The position numbers and the translations under genes are program-made. Shown in pieces: positions 17,844 through 26,118 of a DNA stretch of 64,000 bases. The DNA is from Terriglobia bacterium. GTDB lineage: Bacteria > Acidobacteriota > Terriglobia > Terriglobales > Acidobacteriaceae. Where the stretch lies: positions 62,001-126,000 of the forward strand of contig JAIQEY010000004.1 in NCBI GenBank assembly GCA_020073565.1, written 5' to 3'. The notes beneath the pieces are model-generated. The model ran no database searches. It was not told the DNA's origin and saw only the letters and a list, made by a program, of their open reading frames with translations. The first letter of the stretch is position 1, and each line of letters starts with the position of its first letter.

Positions 17844-18194
17844 TCACGCCTTGGCGGAGTCTTTCTGTATGTCGACCTTTCCTTTCAAGAACGCGCCTTC
17901 TTCAATCGAAATCCGTTGGGTGGTCACGTCCCCGGTCACGATGGCTGACTGCCGCAGCTCGACGCGGTCGGAAGCATTCACGCTCCCATCCAGCTTGCCT
18001 TGAATGACCACACCCTTGGCGGTGACGTTGGCTTTCACCTTGCCGTTCGGTCCGACCGTCAAGCTGTGATTCCGCAGATCAATGCTGCCTTCGACCTGCC
18101 CATCCAGATAGAGATCCTCGGAGCCTGACAACTCTCCTTTGATCACAACCGACTTCCCGATGTTGGCGAATTCTCCTGTTTTCGGAGCATCCAT
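17844..18194 (-). CDS. Bactofilin (polymer-forming cytoskeletal protein)
   Basis: 116 residues, almost all a right-handed beta-helix domain of the bactofilin family. It begins GKSVVIKGELSGSEDLYLDGQVEGSI and shows regular repeats such as GVVIQGKLDGSV and QSAIVTGDVTTQRISIEEGAFLKG. Bactofilins polymerise at the membrane and position cell-wall enzymes. It has short unstructured tails, as is usual. It is divergent from the secreted protein gene at 18399 with about 200 bp between. Confidence 0.92.
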   Translation of the reverse strand: MDAPKTGEFANIGKSVVIKGELSGSEDLYLDGQVEGSIDLRNHSLTVGPNGKVKANVTAKGVVIQGKLDGSVNASDRVELRQSAIVTGDVTTQRISIEEGAFLKGKVDIQKDSAKA

Positions 18195-18398
18195 TCTGTG
18201 ACCTCCATCTCGTCGCGCTCAGGTCTTGTCGCGGATTTCCTGATTGTAAATCATTCGCTCGTCCCGCACCCTGATTCCCGGCTTCGAAATCATTCGCCGC
18301 CATGAAGTTAAATCGGCGCGCGGAACGCCACATCCGGCGGACTGCAACCGCCGGGTTTGCTACTATCGTCCATACAGGTGCACTCACCTCTTCGATTT

Positions 18399-19307
18399 AT
18401 GCCGCAACTCCAAATGGTTTCGCGCACTTTTATCTGGATGCTCCTCCTGACCGCCGCCTGCTTTGCGGGACAGAACACGACGGCTTCATCCCGTCCGGAC
18501 CCGGGCGCACTCGTGCGAAAAGCGGTGGAGAACGAAATCAAGACGGTCAATGAAGACACTGATCGATTTATGTTCCGCGGCACCAAGACCACTCCGAAGG
18601 GATCGACGACGAAGATCTATGTCGAGACCAAGGAAGGGACGGCCGGCTTGGTAATCGCCTACAACGGCAAGCCTCTGACGCCGGACCAAAGCTTGGCGGA
18701 AGAGGCCCGCGTTGAACGCTTCGTCAACAATCCCGAAGAATTGAAGAAGAAGCGCAACCAGGAACGAGCGGATCAGGAGCGCACTCTGCGCATCGTACGG
18801 GCGATTCCCAATGCCTTTCTGTTTGAATACGCGGGAGAGGAGCATGGGTCGGCGGATATCGGCCGGGTCGGCGACCCGCTGGTCAAACTCAAGTTCCGGC
18901 CCAATCCACGCTACGAACCGCCCTCGCACGTGGAGCAGGTTCTCACTGGCATGCAGGGCGTCGTGCTGGTGGACGCTGCGCGCTTCCGGATCGCCAGTGT
19001 TGACGGCACCCTTTTCCGAGATGTCAGTTTTGGTTGGGGGATTCTGGGACACCTCGACCGAGGCGGGCATATCTTGATTCAGCAGCAAGAGATCGCAACG
19101 GATCGCTGGAATATTTCCCGCATGAGTCTCGATTTCACCGGCAAGATTCTGCTGTTCAAAAACCTGGCGATCAGTTCGACCGAGGTATTCAGCGGCTTCA
19201 AGAAGGTCTCGCCTAACCTAACCTTTGCCCAAGCGCTGGAACTGCTGAAGAAAGAAGCAACGGCGGTGGCGGAGAATCCGACGACCGGCAAGCTCGCGCT
19301 GAAGTGA
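18399..19307 (+). CDS. Secreted hypothetical protein
   Basis: About 302 residues with a signal peptide (TFIWMLLLTAACFA). I do not recognise a named family. The mature part is charged, with a long helical Lys/Glu/Arg stretch (PEELKKKRNQERADQERTLR). It then has beta-rich sequence with RGGHILIQQQEIATDRWNISRMSLDFTGKILLFKN, reminiscent of the outer membrane lipoprotein-sorting (LolA-like) fold seen in many acidobacterial secreted proteins. The ATG at 18399 is chosen as it places the hydrophobic core properly; 18414 is also possible. It is convergent with the downstream enolase-family gene. Confidence 0.7.
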   Translation: MPQLQMVSRTFIWMLLLTAACFAGQNTTASSRPDPGALVRKAVENEIKTVNEDTDRFMFRGTKTTPKGSTTKIYVETKEGTAGLVIAYNGKPLTPDQSLAEEARVERFVNNPEELKKKRNQERADQERTLRIVRAIPNAFLFEYAGEEHGSADIGRVGDPLVKLKFRPNPRYEPPSHVEQVLTGMQGVVLVDAARFRIASVDGTLFRDVSFGWGILGHLDRGGHILIQQQEIATDRWNISRMSLDFTGKILLFKNLAISSTEVFSGFKKVSPNLTFAQALELLKKEATAVAENPTTGKLALK

Positions 19308-19317
19308 TCAGAAGGCT

Positions 19318-20439
19318 CTATCGAGCCGTCCCGGCCCGAAACGTTTCTTCCCGCACCGTGAACTTTCGGACTAGTTCCTCGCGGACGCGGTAGCCAGTTC
19401 CGGGCTCATCACTGATCGGAATCATTCCATCGGACCGAACTTCGACTTCGGGCTCGATCACATCCTCTTTCCAATAGCGCTTGGAAGCGGACACATCACC
19501 CGGCAGGCGGAAATTTTGCAGCGTCGAAAGCGCGATGTTGTGCGCCCGCCCGATTCCTGACTCCAGCATGCCACCACACCACACTGGCACTCCGTGCCGT
19601 TGCGCTACGTCGTGTACCTTTTTGGCCTCGGTGAAGCCCCCGACGCGGCCAACTTTGATGTTAATAATCCGGCACGCCCCCGCCTCCAGGGCAAAGTCGG
19701 CGTCGCGCGCATGGTGGATGGATTCGTCCAGGCAAATCGCAGTCCGAATCACTTTCTGCAGCCGCGCGTGAAGATAAATTTCGTCATTCCACAACGGCTG
19801 CTCGATCATAAGCAGGTTGTACGCGTCGAACTTGCGCAAGTGTTCGGTCTGATCCAGCGTGTAAGCAGAGTTCGCATCCACGCTGAGGACAATGTCCGCC
19901 CAGCGCGCCCGAATCTTTTCCAGCACATTGAGGTCCCAGCCGGGCTTCACCTTAATCTTGATGCGACGGTAACCGGCGGCGAGTTCAGTGTCGATTTTCT
20001 GAAGGAGTTGCTCCGGAGAATCCTGAATGCCGATCGAGACTCCGCAGGCAATTTCGCGGTGCGTTCCTCCCAGCAATTTCCAGAGCGGTTGTTGTTTCTG
20101 GCGAGCCTCGGCGTCCCACACAGCATTCTCAAGCGCCGCCTTTGCCATGTTGTGGCCGCGCACTCGGGCAAAAAGCGCAGCGCACTCGCGGCCCGATTCC
20201 ACTCCGTTTTTGAGCAACGCCGGCGCCAGATACTGCTGGGTGGTCGGCCACGCCGTCTCAATCCACTCTGAACTGTAGAACGGATCTTCACCAGCGACGC
20301 ATTCGCCCCACCCGCGAACGCCATCGCTTTCGACCGACACCAGCAGGATGCGTCGGCTGTAGACCCGTCCAAAGCTCGTTTCGAAAAAATGCACGAGCGG
20401 CATATGAATTTCGCGCAGAGTAACTGATTCGATTTTCAT
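19318..20439 (-). CDS. o-Succinylbenzoate synthase / N-succinylamino acid racemase (enolase superfamily)
   Basis: 373 residues with the full muconate-lactonizing-type enolase active site: KIKVK (catalytic lysines, near residue 165), then the metal ligands VDAN, MIEQP and LDES. IKVGRVGGFTEA and CGGMLESGIGRAHN follow. The sequence belongs to the MenC-2/NSAR branch, whose members do either menaquinone synthesis or racemisation of N-succinylamino acids. No other men genes are nearby. The upstream neighbour is a COG3375-like GNAT protein, which favours the NSAR role. Start at 20439 (MKIESVTL). Confidence 0.85.
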   Translation of the reverse strand: MKIESVTLREIHMPLVHFFETSFGRVYSRRILLVSVESDGVRGWGECVAGEDPFYSSEWIETAWPTTQQYLAPALLKNGVESGRECAALFARVRGHNMAKAALENAVWDAEARQKQQPLWKLLGGTHREIACGVSIGIQDSPEQLLQKIDTELAAGYRRIKIKVKPGWDLNVLEKIRARWADIVLSVDANSAYTLDQTEHLRKFDAYNLLMIEQPLWNDEIYLHARLQKVIRTAICLDESIHHARDADFALEAGACRIINIKVGRVGGFTEAKKVHDVAQRHGVPVWCGGMLESGIGRAHNIALSTLQNFRLPGDVSASKRYWKEDVIEPEVEVRSDGMIPISDEPGTGYRVREELVRKFTVREETFRAGTAR

Positions 20440-20544
20440 GATTCGTGCAGAGCCGTTCTTCTCGTCAGGCCTGTGGGGCGCAACCGGAGCCAGCGAGTAT
20501 AGTGGGGACATCTCGTTCTCGGCAAGGCGACACACCGAGAGCGT

Positions 20545-21315
20545 TCAGTAATTCCAGGGCTCGTCCCACGCCCCCAGCACAAATTGCCCGTTGCCGTTCC
20601 GGTCGCGCTCGTAGCCCAGCACCGACAATCCCTCCGCAAATGCTTTCATGAGTTGCTCCTGGTTGCGTTTCTGCACTTCGAGCGCTCGCGTTCGCGTCAC
20701 AGCGGAAGCCTTCCATTCGTAGATCTGTGCGGGGACATCAACACACCTTCGTTGCTCAAACTTCGCCAACCCTTTTCCGTTCAGCAGGGTCACCACCCGT
20801 CGTGACTTCATCCACCACTCCGCCACCAAGCGATCGGAAGGCAATCCTCCCTGCAAGGGTGAAGTAGTAATCCCGTACTGATTCACGTTATAGCGGCGCG
20901 CGATGGCGCCCAGTTTCTCGATATTCAAATATGCATTCTTGATTTCGAGCGGATCGAACGTCCACTCCATCAGATCGAAACCGCGCGCCAACGCATCCTC
21001 GCGCTGAAAAAGCTTCATGCGTCGCCCGAGCCCGCCATTGCGATACTGCTGGCGAACGGCGAGCATGTGCGAATGCAGATACGAGTGGCCGCCGCGCACT
21101 CCAGGAATCGCCAGCGCAAAGCCGACCATTTCCCGTCCGTCGAACGCGCCAATGACATGGCCCCCGATTTTGTTTGCTAGAACGAAGATCCGCACCGGGA
21201 CCAGTTCGGCATCTGAGAACTTCCACACTTCTTTCTGGAGCGCGAAACAGGCCTGCATTTCTTCGAGCGCAGTGCACTTGCGGATCGCCACCGAGTCCGC
21301 CTTGGCGGTGGTCAC
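20545..21315 (-). CDS. GNAT-like acyltransferase, probable partner of the NSAR enzyme
   Basis: 256 residues. The GNAT core is seen as GGHVIGAFDGREMVGFALAIPG and the acyl-CoA loop RQQYRNGGLGRRMK (Q/R-x-x-G-x-G/A). It is followed by the family-specific WTFDPLEIKNAYLNIEKLGA. This matches the COG3375 family of predicted acetyl/succinyltransferases. A GTG at 21315 overlaps the mazG stop (GTGA) and is preceded by AGGAG at good distance, so it is preferred over the longer frame. In relatives such as Geobacillus, such a protein succinylates D-amino acids for the NSAR enzyme; that assignment here is inference. Confidence 0.8.
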   Translation of the reverse strand: MTTAKADSVAIRKCTALEEMQACFALQKEVWKFSDAELVPVRIFVLANKIGGHVIGAFDGREMVGFALAIPGVRGGHSYLHSHMLAVRQQYRNGGLGRRMKLFQREDALARGFDLMEWTFDPLEIKNAYLNIEKLGAIARRYNVNQYGITTSPLQGGLPSDRLVAEWWMKSRRVVTLLNGKGLAKFEQRRCVDVPAQIYEWKASAVTRTRALEVQKRNQEQLMKAFAEGLSVLGYERDRNGNGQFVLGAWDEPWNY

Positions 21316-22208
21316 GGCTGCTTCTCCTGCCGCTTGGCTTGCTGCCATAGTTCCTCGAGTTCGTTCATGGATGCCTGCTGTGGGCCACGACCGCTGGCGC
21401 GCAGCCGGTCCTCCATCCACTGGAAGCGGCGCTTGAATTTGCGGTTCGTCTTTTTGAGCGCCGATTCCGGATCGAGCGACAGGTAGCGCGCGATATTCAC
21501 TAAGACGAAAAAAAGATCTCCCATTTCATCTTCCATGCGGGCGCGCAGTTCGGGCGGCACCTGTGGCTTCCCCGACTCGGCGATCCCCTTCCCCGACGGC
21601 CCTTTGATAGGCACGTTTTTCAGTTCCTCACGCAACTCCGCTGTTTCTTCGGCGAGCTTTTCAAACAGACCTTCAATCTCGGGCCAGTCGAATCCCACAT
21701 GCGCGGCGCGCGAACTGAGCTTGTGGGCTTCGAGGAGGGCAGGCATTTTCGAGGACACACCCGCAAGCACTGACTGCGCATCATCAAGTTGTTCGGCCTT
21801 CTTGCCGCCACCCGCTTCCAACCGCTTTTTCTTCTCCTCGGCCTTCAACGCCTCCCAGTTGCGCAGCACTTCGGCCGGGGTGTCGGCCTTCACGTCGCCA
21901 AACACATGCGGATGCCGATCCACGAGCTTGTTCGAGAGCCGGTCGAGCACGTCATCAATCGCGAAATGGCCCTCTTCGCGCGCCATCTGCGAATAGAACA
22001 GCACCTGGAGCAGCAGGTCGCCCAACTCCCCCGCGAGTTCGTGCCAGTCACGATTGTCGATCGCTTCCAGCACTTCGTACGCCTCTTCCAGCGTGTACGG
22101 CTTGATGGTGTCGAAGGTCTGCTCACGGTCCCACGGACATCCACCCGGAGCCCGCAGCCGCGCCATGATTTGTACCGCTCGTTCGAATCGTTCGCCGGTG
22201 GTGGGCAT
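21312..22208 (-). CDS. mazG: Nucleoside triphosphate pyrophosphohydrolase MazG
   Basis: 298 residues with two MazG-type all-alpha NTP-PPase halves. The first half shows APGGCPWDREQTFDTI and the Mg-binding LEEAYEVLEAI plus ELGDLLLQVLFYS. The second has EETAELREEL and EDEMGDLFFVLVNIARYL. The enzyme hydrolyses (d)NTPs to monophosphate and PPi, cleaning the pool or lowering (p)ppGpp. There is a Lys-rich insert (EEKKKRLEAGGGKK) between halves. It is translationally coupled to the downstream GNAT gene by a four-base overlap. Confidence 0.95.
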   Translation of the reverse strand: MPTTGERFERAVQIMARLRAPGGCPWDREQTFDTIKPYTLEEAYEVLEAIDNRDWHELAGELGDLLLQVLFYSQMAREEGHFAIDDVLDRLSNKLVDRHPHVFGDVKADTPAEVLRNWEALKAEEKKKRLEAGGGKKAEQLDDAQSVLAGVSSKMPALLEAHKLSSRAAHVGFDWPEIEGLFEKLAEETAELREELKNVPIKGPSGKGIAESGKPQVPPELRARMEDEMGDLFFVLVNIARYLSLDPESALKKTNRKFKRRFQWMEDRLRASGRGPQQASMNELEELWQQAKRQEKQP

Positions 22209-22261
22209 GACTGTTCAGGGTAAACGAGCGGGTTTGGGGCGAGCAAACGGGCTTTCAGGAA

Positions 22262-23041
22262 CTATCGCGTCACGCGATAAATCCCAACACCAATTGGGAT
22301 GAGCCACCCAAACATGAACAGCTGATAGAGGTAGCCGAACGCGTAACTGAGGGCCATGGCGACAGCGCGATTGCATTTGCCAAAGCTCCAGAAGAAAGAG
22401 GACGGCCCCAGAATCTGCCATGCGATAGCGGCCCCAAACCATATGGCTCCTACGAACAGCAAATGCCTTGCGGGGACCGTGCTCGTCGCCACAGCGACTC
22501 CGAGAAGAATGAATAGCGCGAGCCACACCGCAGTTCCAATCCAATACCTCCGCCTTAATGCGGGCGCCCATCCAATTCGTGAACGGCTGGCCTGTCCGGT
22601 AACACCGAGATGTGATCGCGAGAGCAGTGCGATCATCTGGCGCGCCCTCAGCAGATCCAGGTTATGGGCCGACAAGAACCGTGCAGCGATACTCTCGGGT
22701 TCGCGCGCAATACCCAGTAGCAAATGCGCTGAACCAATCTCCAGCGAGTTGAGGCGTTCAGCTTCTTCTGCGCCATACGCCAGAATCCTTTTGCTCTGAT
22801 TCGCAAGTGGTATGTCGATGTGCTTCGAGCTAATTTCCCGTTGGCCAGTTGCGGCAAGGTCAGCACGAAGTGCGTCCTCAAGGTCCTTCAGCTTTAGGAC
22901 TTCGTTAAGCTCCAGTTCACACGAACGCATTACACCGAGCAGCAGGTGCTCAGCTTCAATGCACGATGAACCGACTCTACTGGCCTCGTCCCTGGCAAAG
23001 AAGATTGCCCGCCTAGCGTTTTCTGTATAGCGCTCGAACAT
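22262..23041 (-). CDS. Membrane-tethered Clp N-terminal domain protein
   Basis: 259 residues. The N-terminal 150 residues are a double Clp-N repeat (MFERYTENARRAIFFARDEA, SCIEAEHLLLGVM, then SLEIGSAHLLLGIARE), as found in the substrate/adaptor-binding head of ClpC/ClpA. No AAA+ ATPase follows. Instead there is a basic loop and three or four TM helices (WIGTAVWLALFILLGVAVA and others). The protein may anchor Clp substrates or adaptors at the membrane, which is inference. The ATG at 23041 follows GAGGTGG, so the upstream extension is discarded. Confidence 0.8.
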   Translation of the reverse strand: MFERYTENARRAIFFARDEASRVGSSCIEAEHLLLGVMRSCELELNEVLKLKDLEDALRADLAATGQREISSKHIDIPLANQSKRILAYGAEEAERLNSLEIGSAHLLLGIAREPESIAARFLSAHNLDLLRARQMIALLSRSHLGVTGQASRSRIGWAPALRRRYWIGTAVWLALFILLGVAVATSTVPARHLLFVGAIWFGAAIAWQILGPSSFFWSFGKCNRAVAMALSYAFGYLYQLFMFGWLIPIGVGIYRVTR

Positions 23042-23098
23042 TCCACCTCTGTACGCGGATCGAAAGTTTGTCACCGGCGCGAATGATGAAACGTCGTC

Positions 23099-24409
23099 TT
23101 AGCGGCGCCCCGTGCACTTCGCAACGATCAGAGTGACGTCATCATACTGTTCGCCAGGGCTGAACTGCTGAACCTCACGCGCGATCGCCGCCACTGAGTC
23201 CCGCGACGGCAACGCACAATGCCGCCGCAACCCGTCGATCAGACGCTGCTCTCCAAATTCCTCTCCCGCCGCGTTGAAGGACTCCGTGATTCCGTCGGTG
23301 TAGAGGACAAGCACATCTCCGCAGCGAAGATGGCATTCCCCGATCAAGCAATCCCATTCCTTGAAAAGCCCGAGTACGGTGCAGGTCGAATCGAGTCGCA
23401 CCAGAGTGTTGTCGCAGCGCAGCAAGAGAGCGGACAGATGTCCGCAGTTCGCATAGCGCAAACGCTGCGCCTGGTCGTCATATTCGCCAAAGAAAAGAGT
23501 GGCGTAGGCGCTGTCGGCGGTATTGTCATAGAATAACTGGTTGACCGATCGCAGCAGCCGTTGCGGTTCATCCCACGCGATGGCGCACTGGCTGCGCAGA
23601 TTCGCCTGCAGATTTGCCATCAGGAGAGCACCGGCGATTCCCTTCCCCGCGATATCGCCTAGCACCAGGCCGAGCCGTTCCCGCCCCAGATCAAGGAAGT
23701 CGTAATAGTCGCCGCCGACCTGGCGAGCCTGAATGCAGACGCCCGCGTAGTCGAGCGTTCGGAGCGGCGGAAGGTTCTGCGGGAAGAGTCGAGCCTGGAC
23801 CTGTTTCGCAATTTCCAGTTCGTGAGCGAGGCGACGTTCGGACTCCACCTTCTCCATCGCAACGCGCCGCTGCGCTTCCACCCCTTGCGTCATCTCGTCG
23901 AAACTCACGAGCGCGAAGGAATTCCGATCAAGATCTTCGAAACGAGTGAACACTCCGCCCCAAATCGGCGTCTGCTTCCCCAGCAGCACGGATGCGCTCG
24001 CAGAACCGTCCGGCGCCGGTTGTTGAGGCTTGACGCGCCGCAGCCGCGGCGTATGACGGAAGCGAACGCCGCGCCGTCTCCACTCGATGTAAGTAGCAAG
24101 TGCGTCTTCAGTGACAAAGACAACGTCCGTCGGCCGGCCGATCAGCTTGTACTCGTCCGAGTCGGGATCGGGCGCGATCAGCGTGAGCACGGCCGTGCCC
24201 TCGGGAGGCGCAACGCCGACCCAGCGTTGCCCGGATTGTAGACGCACATCAAATGCCAGACTGAATCCAAGCTGATCCAGGTAGAACCGCAGGCTGCGTT
24301 CCTGGTCGCGTACAAAAATGTCAACTGCGTGAATGCGGAGGTAGAAACTCGGTCCACTCGGGCTGAGATTGGATTGATCCGCCAACGGGAATGGAGGAGA
24401 GCCAGCCAT
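23099..24409 (-). CDS. VOC-domain/PP2C (SpoIIE-type) phosphatase fusion
   Basis: 436 residues. The N-terminal 150 residues match a glyoxalase/VOC fold (IHAVDIFVRDQERSLRFYLDQLGFSLAFDV, GVFTRFEDLDRNSFALVSF). A helical linker (ESERRLAHELEIAKQVQARLFP) leads into an RsbU/SpoIIE PP2C domain with metal-binding GGDYYDFL and GDIAGKGIAGALLMA and a late GEQYDDVTLIV. Such phosphatases dephosphorylate anti-anti-sigma factors. Using a VOC domain as the sensor is unusual and may bind a small metabolite. No anti-sigma kinase or STAS gene is adjacent. Confidence 0.85.
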   Translation of the reverse strand: MAGSPPFPLADQSNLSPSGPSFYLRIHAVDIFVRDQERSLRFYLDQLGFSLAFDVRLQSGQRWVGVAPPEGTAVLTLIAPDPDSDEYKLIGRPTDVVFVTEDALATYIEWRRRGVRFRHTPRLRRVKPQQPAPDGSASASVLLGKQTPIWGGVFTRFEDLDRNSFALVSFDEMTQGVEAQRRVAMEKVESERRLAHELEIAKQVQARLFPQNLPPLRTLDYAGVCIQARQVGGDYYDFLDLGRERLGLVLGDIAGKGIAGALLMANLQANLRSQCAIAWDEPQRLLRSVNQLFYDNTADSAYATLFFGEYDDQAQRLRYANCGHLSALLLRCDNTLVRLDSTCTVLGLFKEWDCLIGECHLRCGDVLVLYTDGITESFNAAGEEFGEQRLIDGLRRHCALPSRDSVAAIAREVQQFSPGEQYDDVTLIVAKCTGRR

Positions 24410-24474
24410 GGCGGTAGATTATAAGACTCCAGGACTCCACGTCCCGCCTAGCCTGCAGTAGCGATGCGCGAGCT

Positions 24475-25125
24475 TCAGGGCAGGCGCAAAACCTGCGTCA
24501 GGAGCTCCGTCTCGTCCGTGATGATCGCATCCACGCCCCAGTCCGACAACTGCTGCATCTTTTCAACTCGATTCACAGTCCAGACCATGATCTTCTTCCC
24601 GGAGGAGTGCCCCTCATCGATCACCTTCCGGTCGACGAGACCCACATGAGGAATCACCCACTCCGCTGGCAACCGGGGCCAGTCACGGAGTTGGACGCGG
24701 CTTTCGCAGAGAAACCCTAGCGGGATCGACGCATCGAGGATATGAATTGCCGTGAGCACATTCGGCAGGAACGACGAAACTACGTATTGCTTCTGTGGAG
24801 GATGCTTACGCAACGCTGCAATCGTCTGCTGCTCGAGTCCTGCAACCTTCAGTTCGATGTCGAGAAACGCCCGCGACGAGAATCGCTGAAGAACATCTTC
24901 CAGCGTGGGCAGCGCGAGGTTTTTCGCAGGCGTTTTCGCAATCTGCATGCCGTTGTGCTTGGCGCCGTGGCAGATTACAGCCTCGCCATCGGCCGAACGC
25001 CGCACATCGAACTCAAACCCGTCGCAGCCATGCTGCAAACACAACTCGAACGATGCCAGCGTATTTTCCGGAATATGCCGGGAAGCCCGCGCGCCGCGAT
25101 GACCGAGCAAGAGTGGTCGAGTCAT
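24475..25125 (-). CDS. Glycerophosphodiester phosphodiesterase-like protein
   Basis: 216 residues with the short TIM-barrel layout of GDPD: GHRGARASRHIPENTLASF, EFDVRRSADG, LDIELK, SSFLPNVL and the closing VWTVN...DAIITD. It would hydrolyse glycerophosphodiesters to glycerol-3-phosphate. The usual His-Asp motif after strand 2 reads CHGAKHNG, so the Asp is replaced by Gly while the His remains. Activity may be altered. No signal peptide, so cytosolic. Start at 25125, since the family begins just before LLGHRG. Confidence 0.85.
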   Translation of the reverse strand: MTRPLLLGHRGARASRHIPENTLASFELCLQHGCDGFEFDVRRSADGEAVICHGAKHNGMQIAKTPAKNLALPTLEDVLQRFSSRAFLDIELKVAGLEQQTIAALRKHPPQKQYVVSSFLPNVLTAIHILDASIPLGFLCESRVQLRDWPRLPAEWVIPHVGLVDRKVIDEGHSSGKKIMVWTVNRVEKMQQLSDWGVDAIITDETELLTQVLRLP

Positions 25126-25167
25126 TACAGGTCCCAAAGAGGAATCGGGGGAGGTTTACTGGAATTG

Positions 25168-25203
25168 CTTTTCTCGGCGTACTCCGCGTGCTCTGCGGTT
25201 AAA
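25168..25203. repeat. CTCTGCGG-type intergenic repeat
   Basis: The segment around ctccgcgtgctctgcggtta resembles the arms of the inverted repeat at 2391-2515. It fills most of the gap between the GDPD gene and the small zinc-ribbon-like gene upstream of it. Only one arm is clear here. Confidence 0.4.
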
Positions 25204-25208
25204 GGGCT

Positions 25209-25517
25209 CTAGTCCAAATCAAAGTCCCGGATCGGCCGCCCCGTATCCGGCGTCTCTTTGGCCTTCTTCACTGCTTCCTGGAATTTTTTCTCCAGCACAT
25301 CGGAAGCATGTTTCTGCGCCTCCACCGACTGGCGGAAGATAGACTCGCGGCGGCTGTCCTGTTCTTTCATGGCGCGGGCGGCTTCTTCCATGTCGTTGAA
25401 CATCCTCGGCTTCACCGGCGCAGTATGGGAAATGACGGCCCGGGTTGAGGCGTCGATTTTCATCACCGCGCCGCAGCAGGGGCAGGTTACGTCGAAATTG
25501 GATTCGCGTTTCGCCAC
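25209..25517 (-). CDS. Small hypothetical protein with a CPCCG knuckle
   Basis: About 102 residues from a GTG at 25517 (TTG at 25535 is an alternative). The N terminus holds a single CPCCGAVM zinc-knuckle-like motif. The rest is charged and helical (MEEAARAMKEQDSRRES and SDVLEKKFQEAVKKAKE), ending in an acidic RDFDLD. No family recognised. Only one Cys pair/triad is present, so a complete zinc ribbon would need a dimer. Its start lies just 25 bp after the stop of the gene at 25542-25916, so the two are probably co-transcribed. Confidence 0.6.
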   Translation of the reverse strand: MAKRESNFDVTCPCCGAVMKIDASTRAVISHTAPVKPRMFNDMEEAARAMKEQDSRRESIFRQSVEAQKHASDVLEKKFQEAVKKAKETPDTGRPIRDFDLD

Positions 25518-25541
25518 ACGCGAATCATACCGCAATTCCGC

Positions 25542-25916
25542 TCAACTCGGTGCCAGGCGAATCGGGAGAATATGGAACACGTACAGCAGTTCCCAGGCCA
25601 GCAGGATGACGGAAACCAGCACAACCAAAATGGCGAGGACCTCACCAAAGTTGAGGCCGCCCTTCTCCTGTTCAAAGCGGCGTGCTCCCAAGCTCAAAAT
25701 ATTCAGCGTGGCAAACCCAAACACGAGCGCCCAGAGGATGTTGTAGATCTGCTCGCGCGTCGTGTGGAACATGAACAACGCCGGCAGAGAAACCATCGCC
25801 AGCGTGTGCAGCGCGCGTCCCCAGTTCTCTGCCAAGCCATGGGACTGCCCCAGACTCACCAGAAGCAGAGATGACGAACGTCGGGTTGCATGGGCGAAGA
25901 AGCGGACAAGGCTCAT
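25542..25916 (-). CDS. Small integral membrane hypothetical protein
   Basis: 124 residues with three predicted helices: TLAMVSLPALFMFH, ILWALVFGFATLNIL and EVLAILVVLVSVILLAWELLYV. The N-terminal segment SSLLLVSLG may be a further short hydrophobic patch. No conserved motif or family is recognised. The loop LGARRFEQEKGG is likely cytoplasmic (basic). It precedes the CPCCG protein gene in an apparent two-gene unit. Confidence 0.65.
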   Translation of the reverse strand: MSLVRFFAHATRRSSSLLLVSLGQSHGLAENWGRALHTLAMVSLPALFMFHTTREQIYNILWALVFGFATLNILSLGARRFEQEKGGLNFGEVLAILVVLVSVILLAWELLYVFHILPIRLAPS

Positions 25917-26118
25917 AGGAAAAACGGATATTATCGTGTTTGTCTCCCCAAGTCAGCTGGGTGTGTGCTTTTAATTATTCACAGGTCTTGCGAAGCCTCC
26001 ACCCAATCTCGCGCAGACAACGGCACAGGACGAACATCACAACCTTCCGTTACTCTATTCAGAGAAGGCGGTCGAGCACCAAACGGGTCACTGCTCGCCC
26101 CCGGACCGTGCCGGACCT

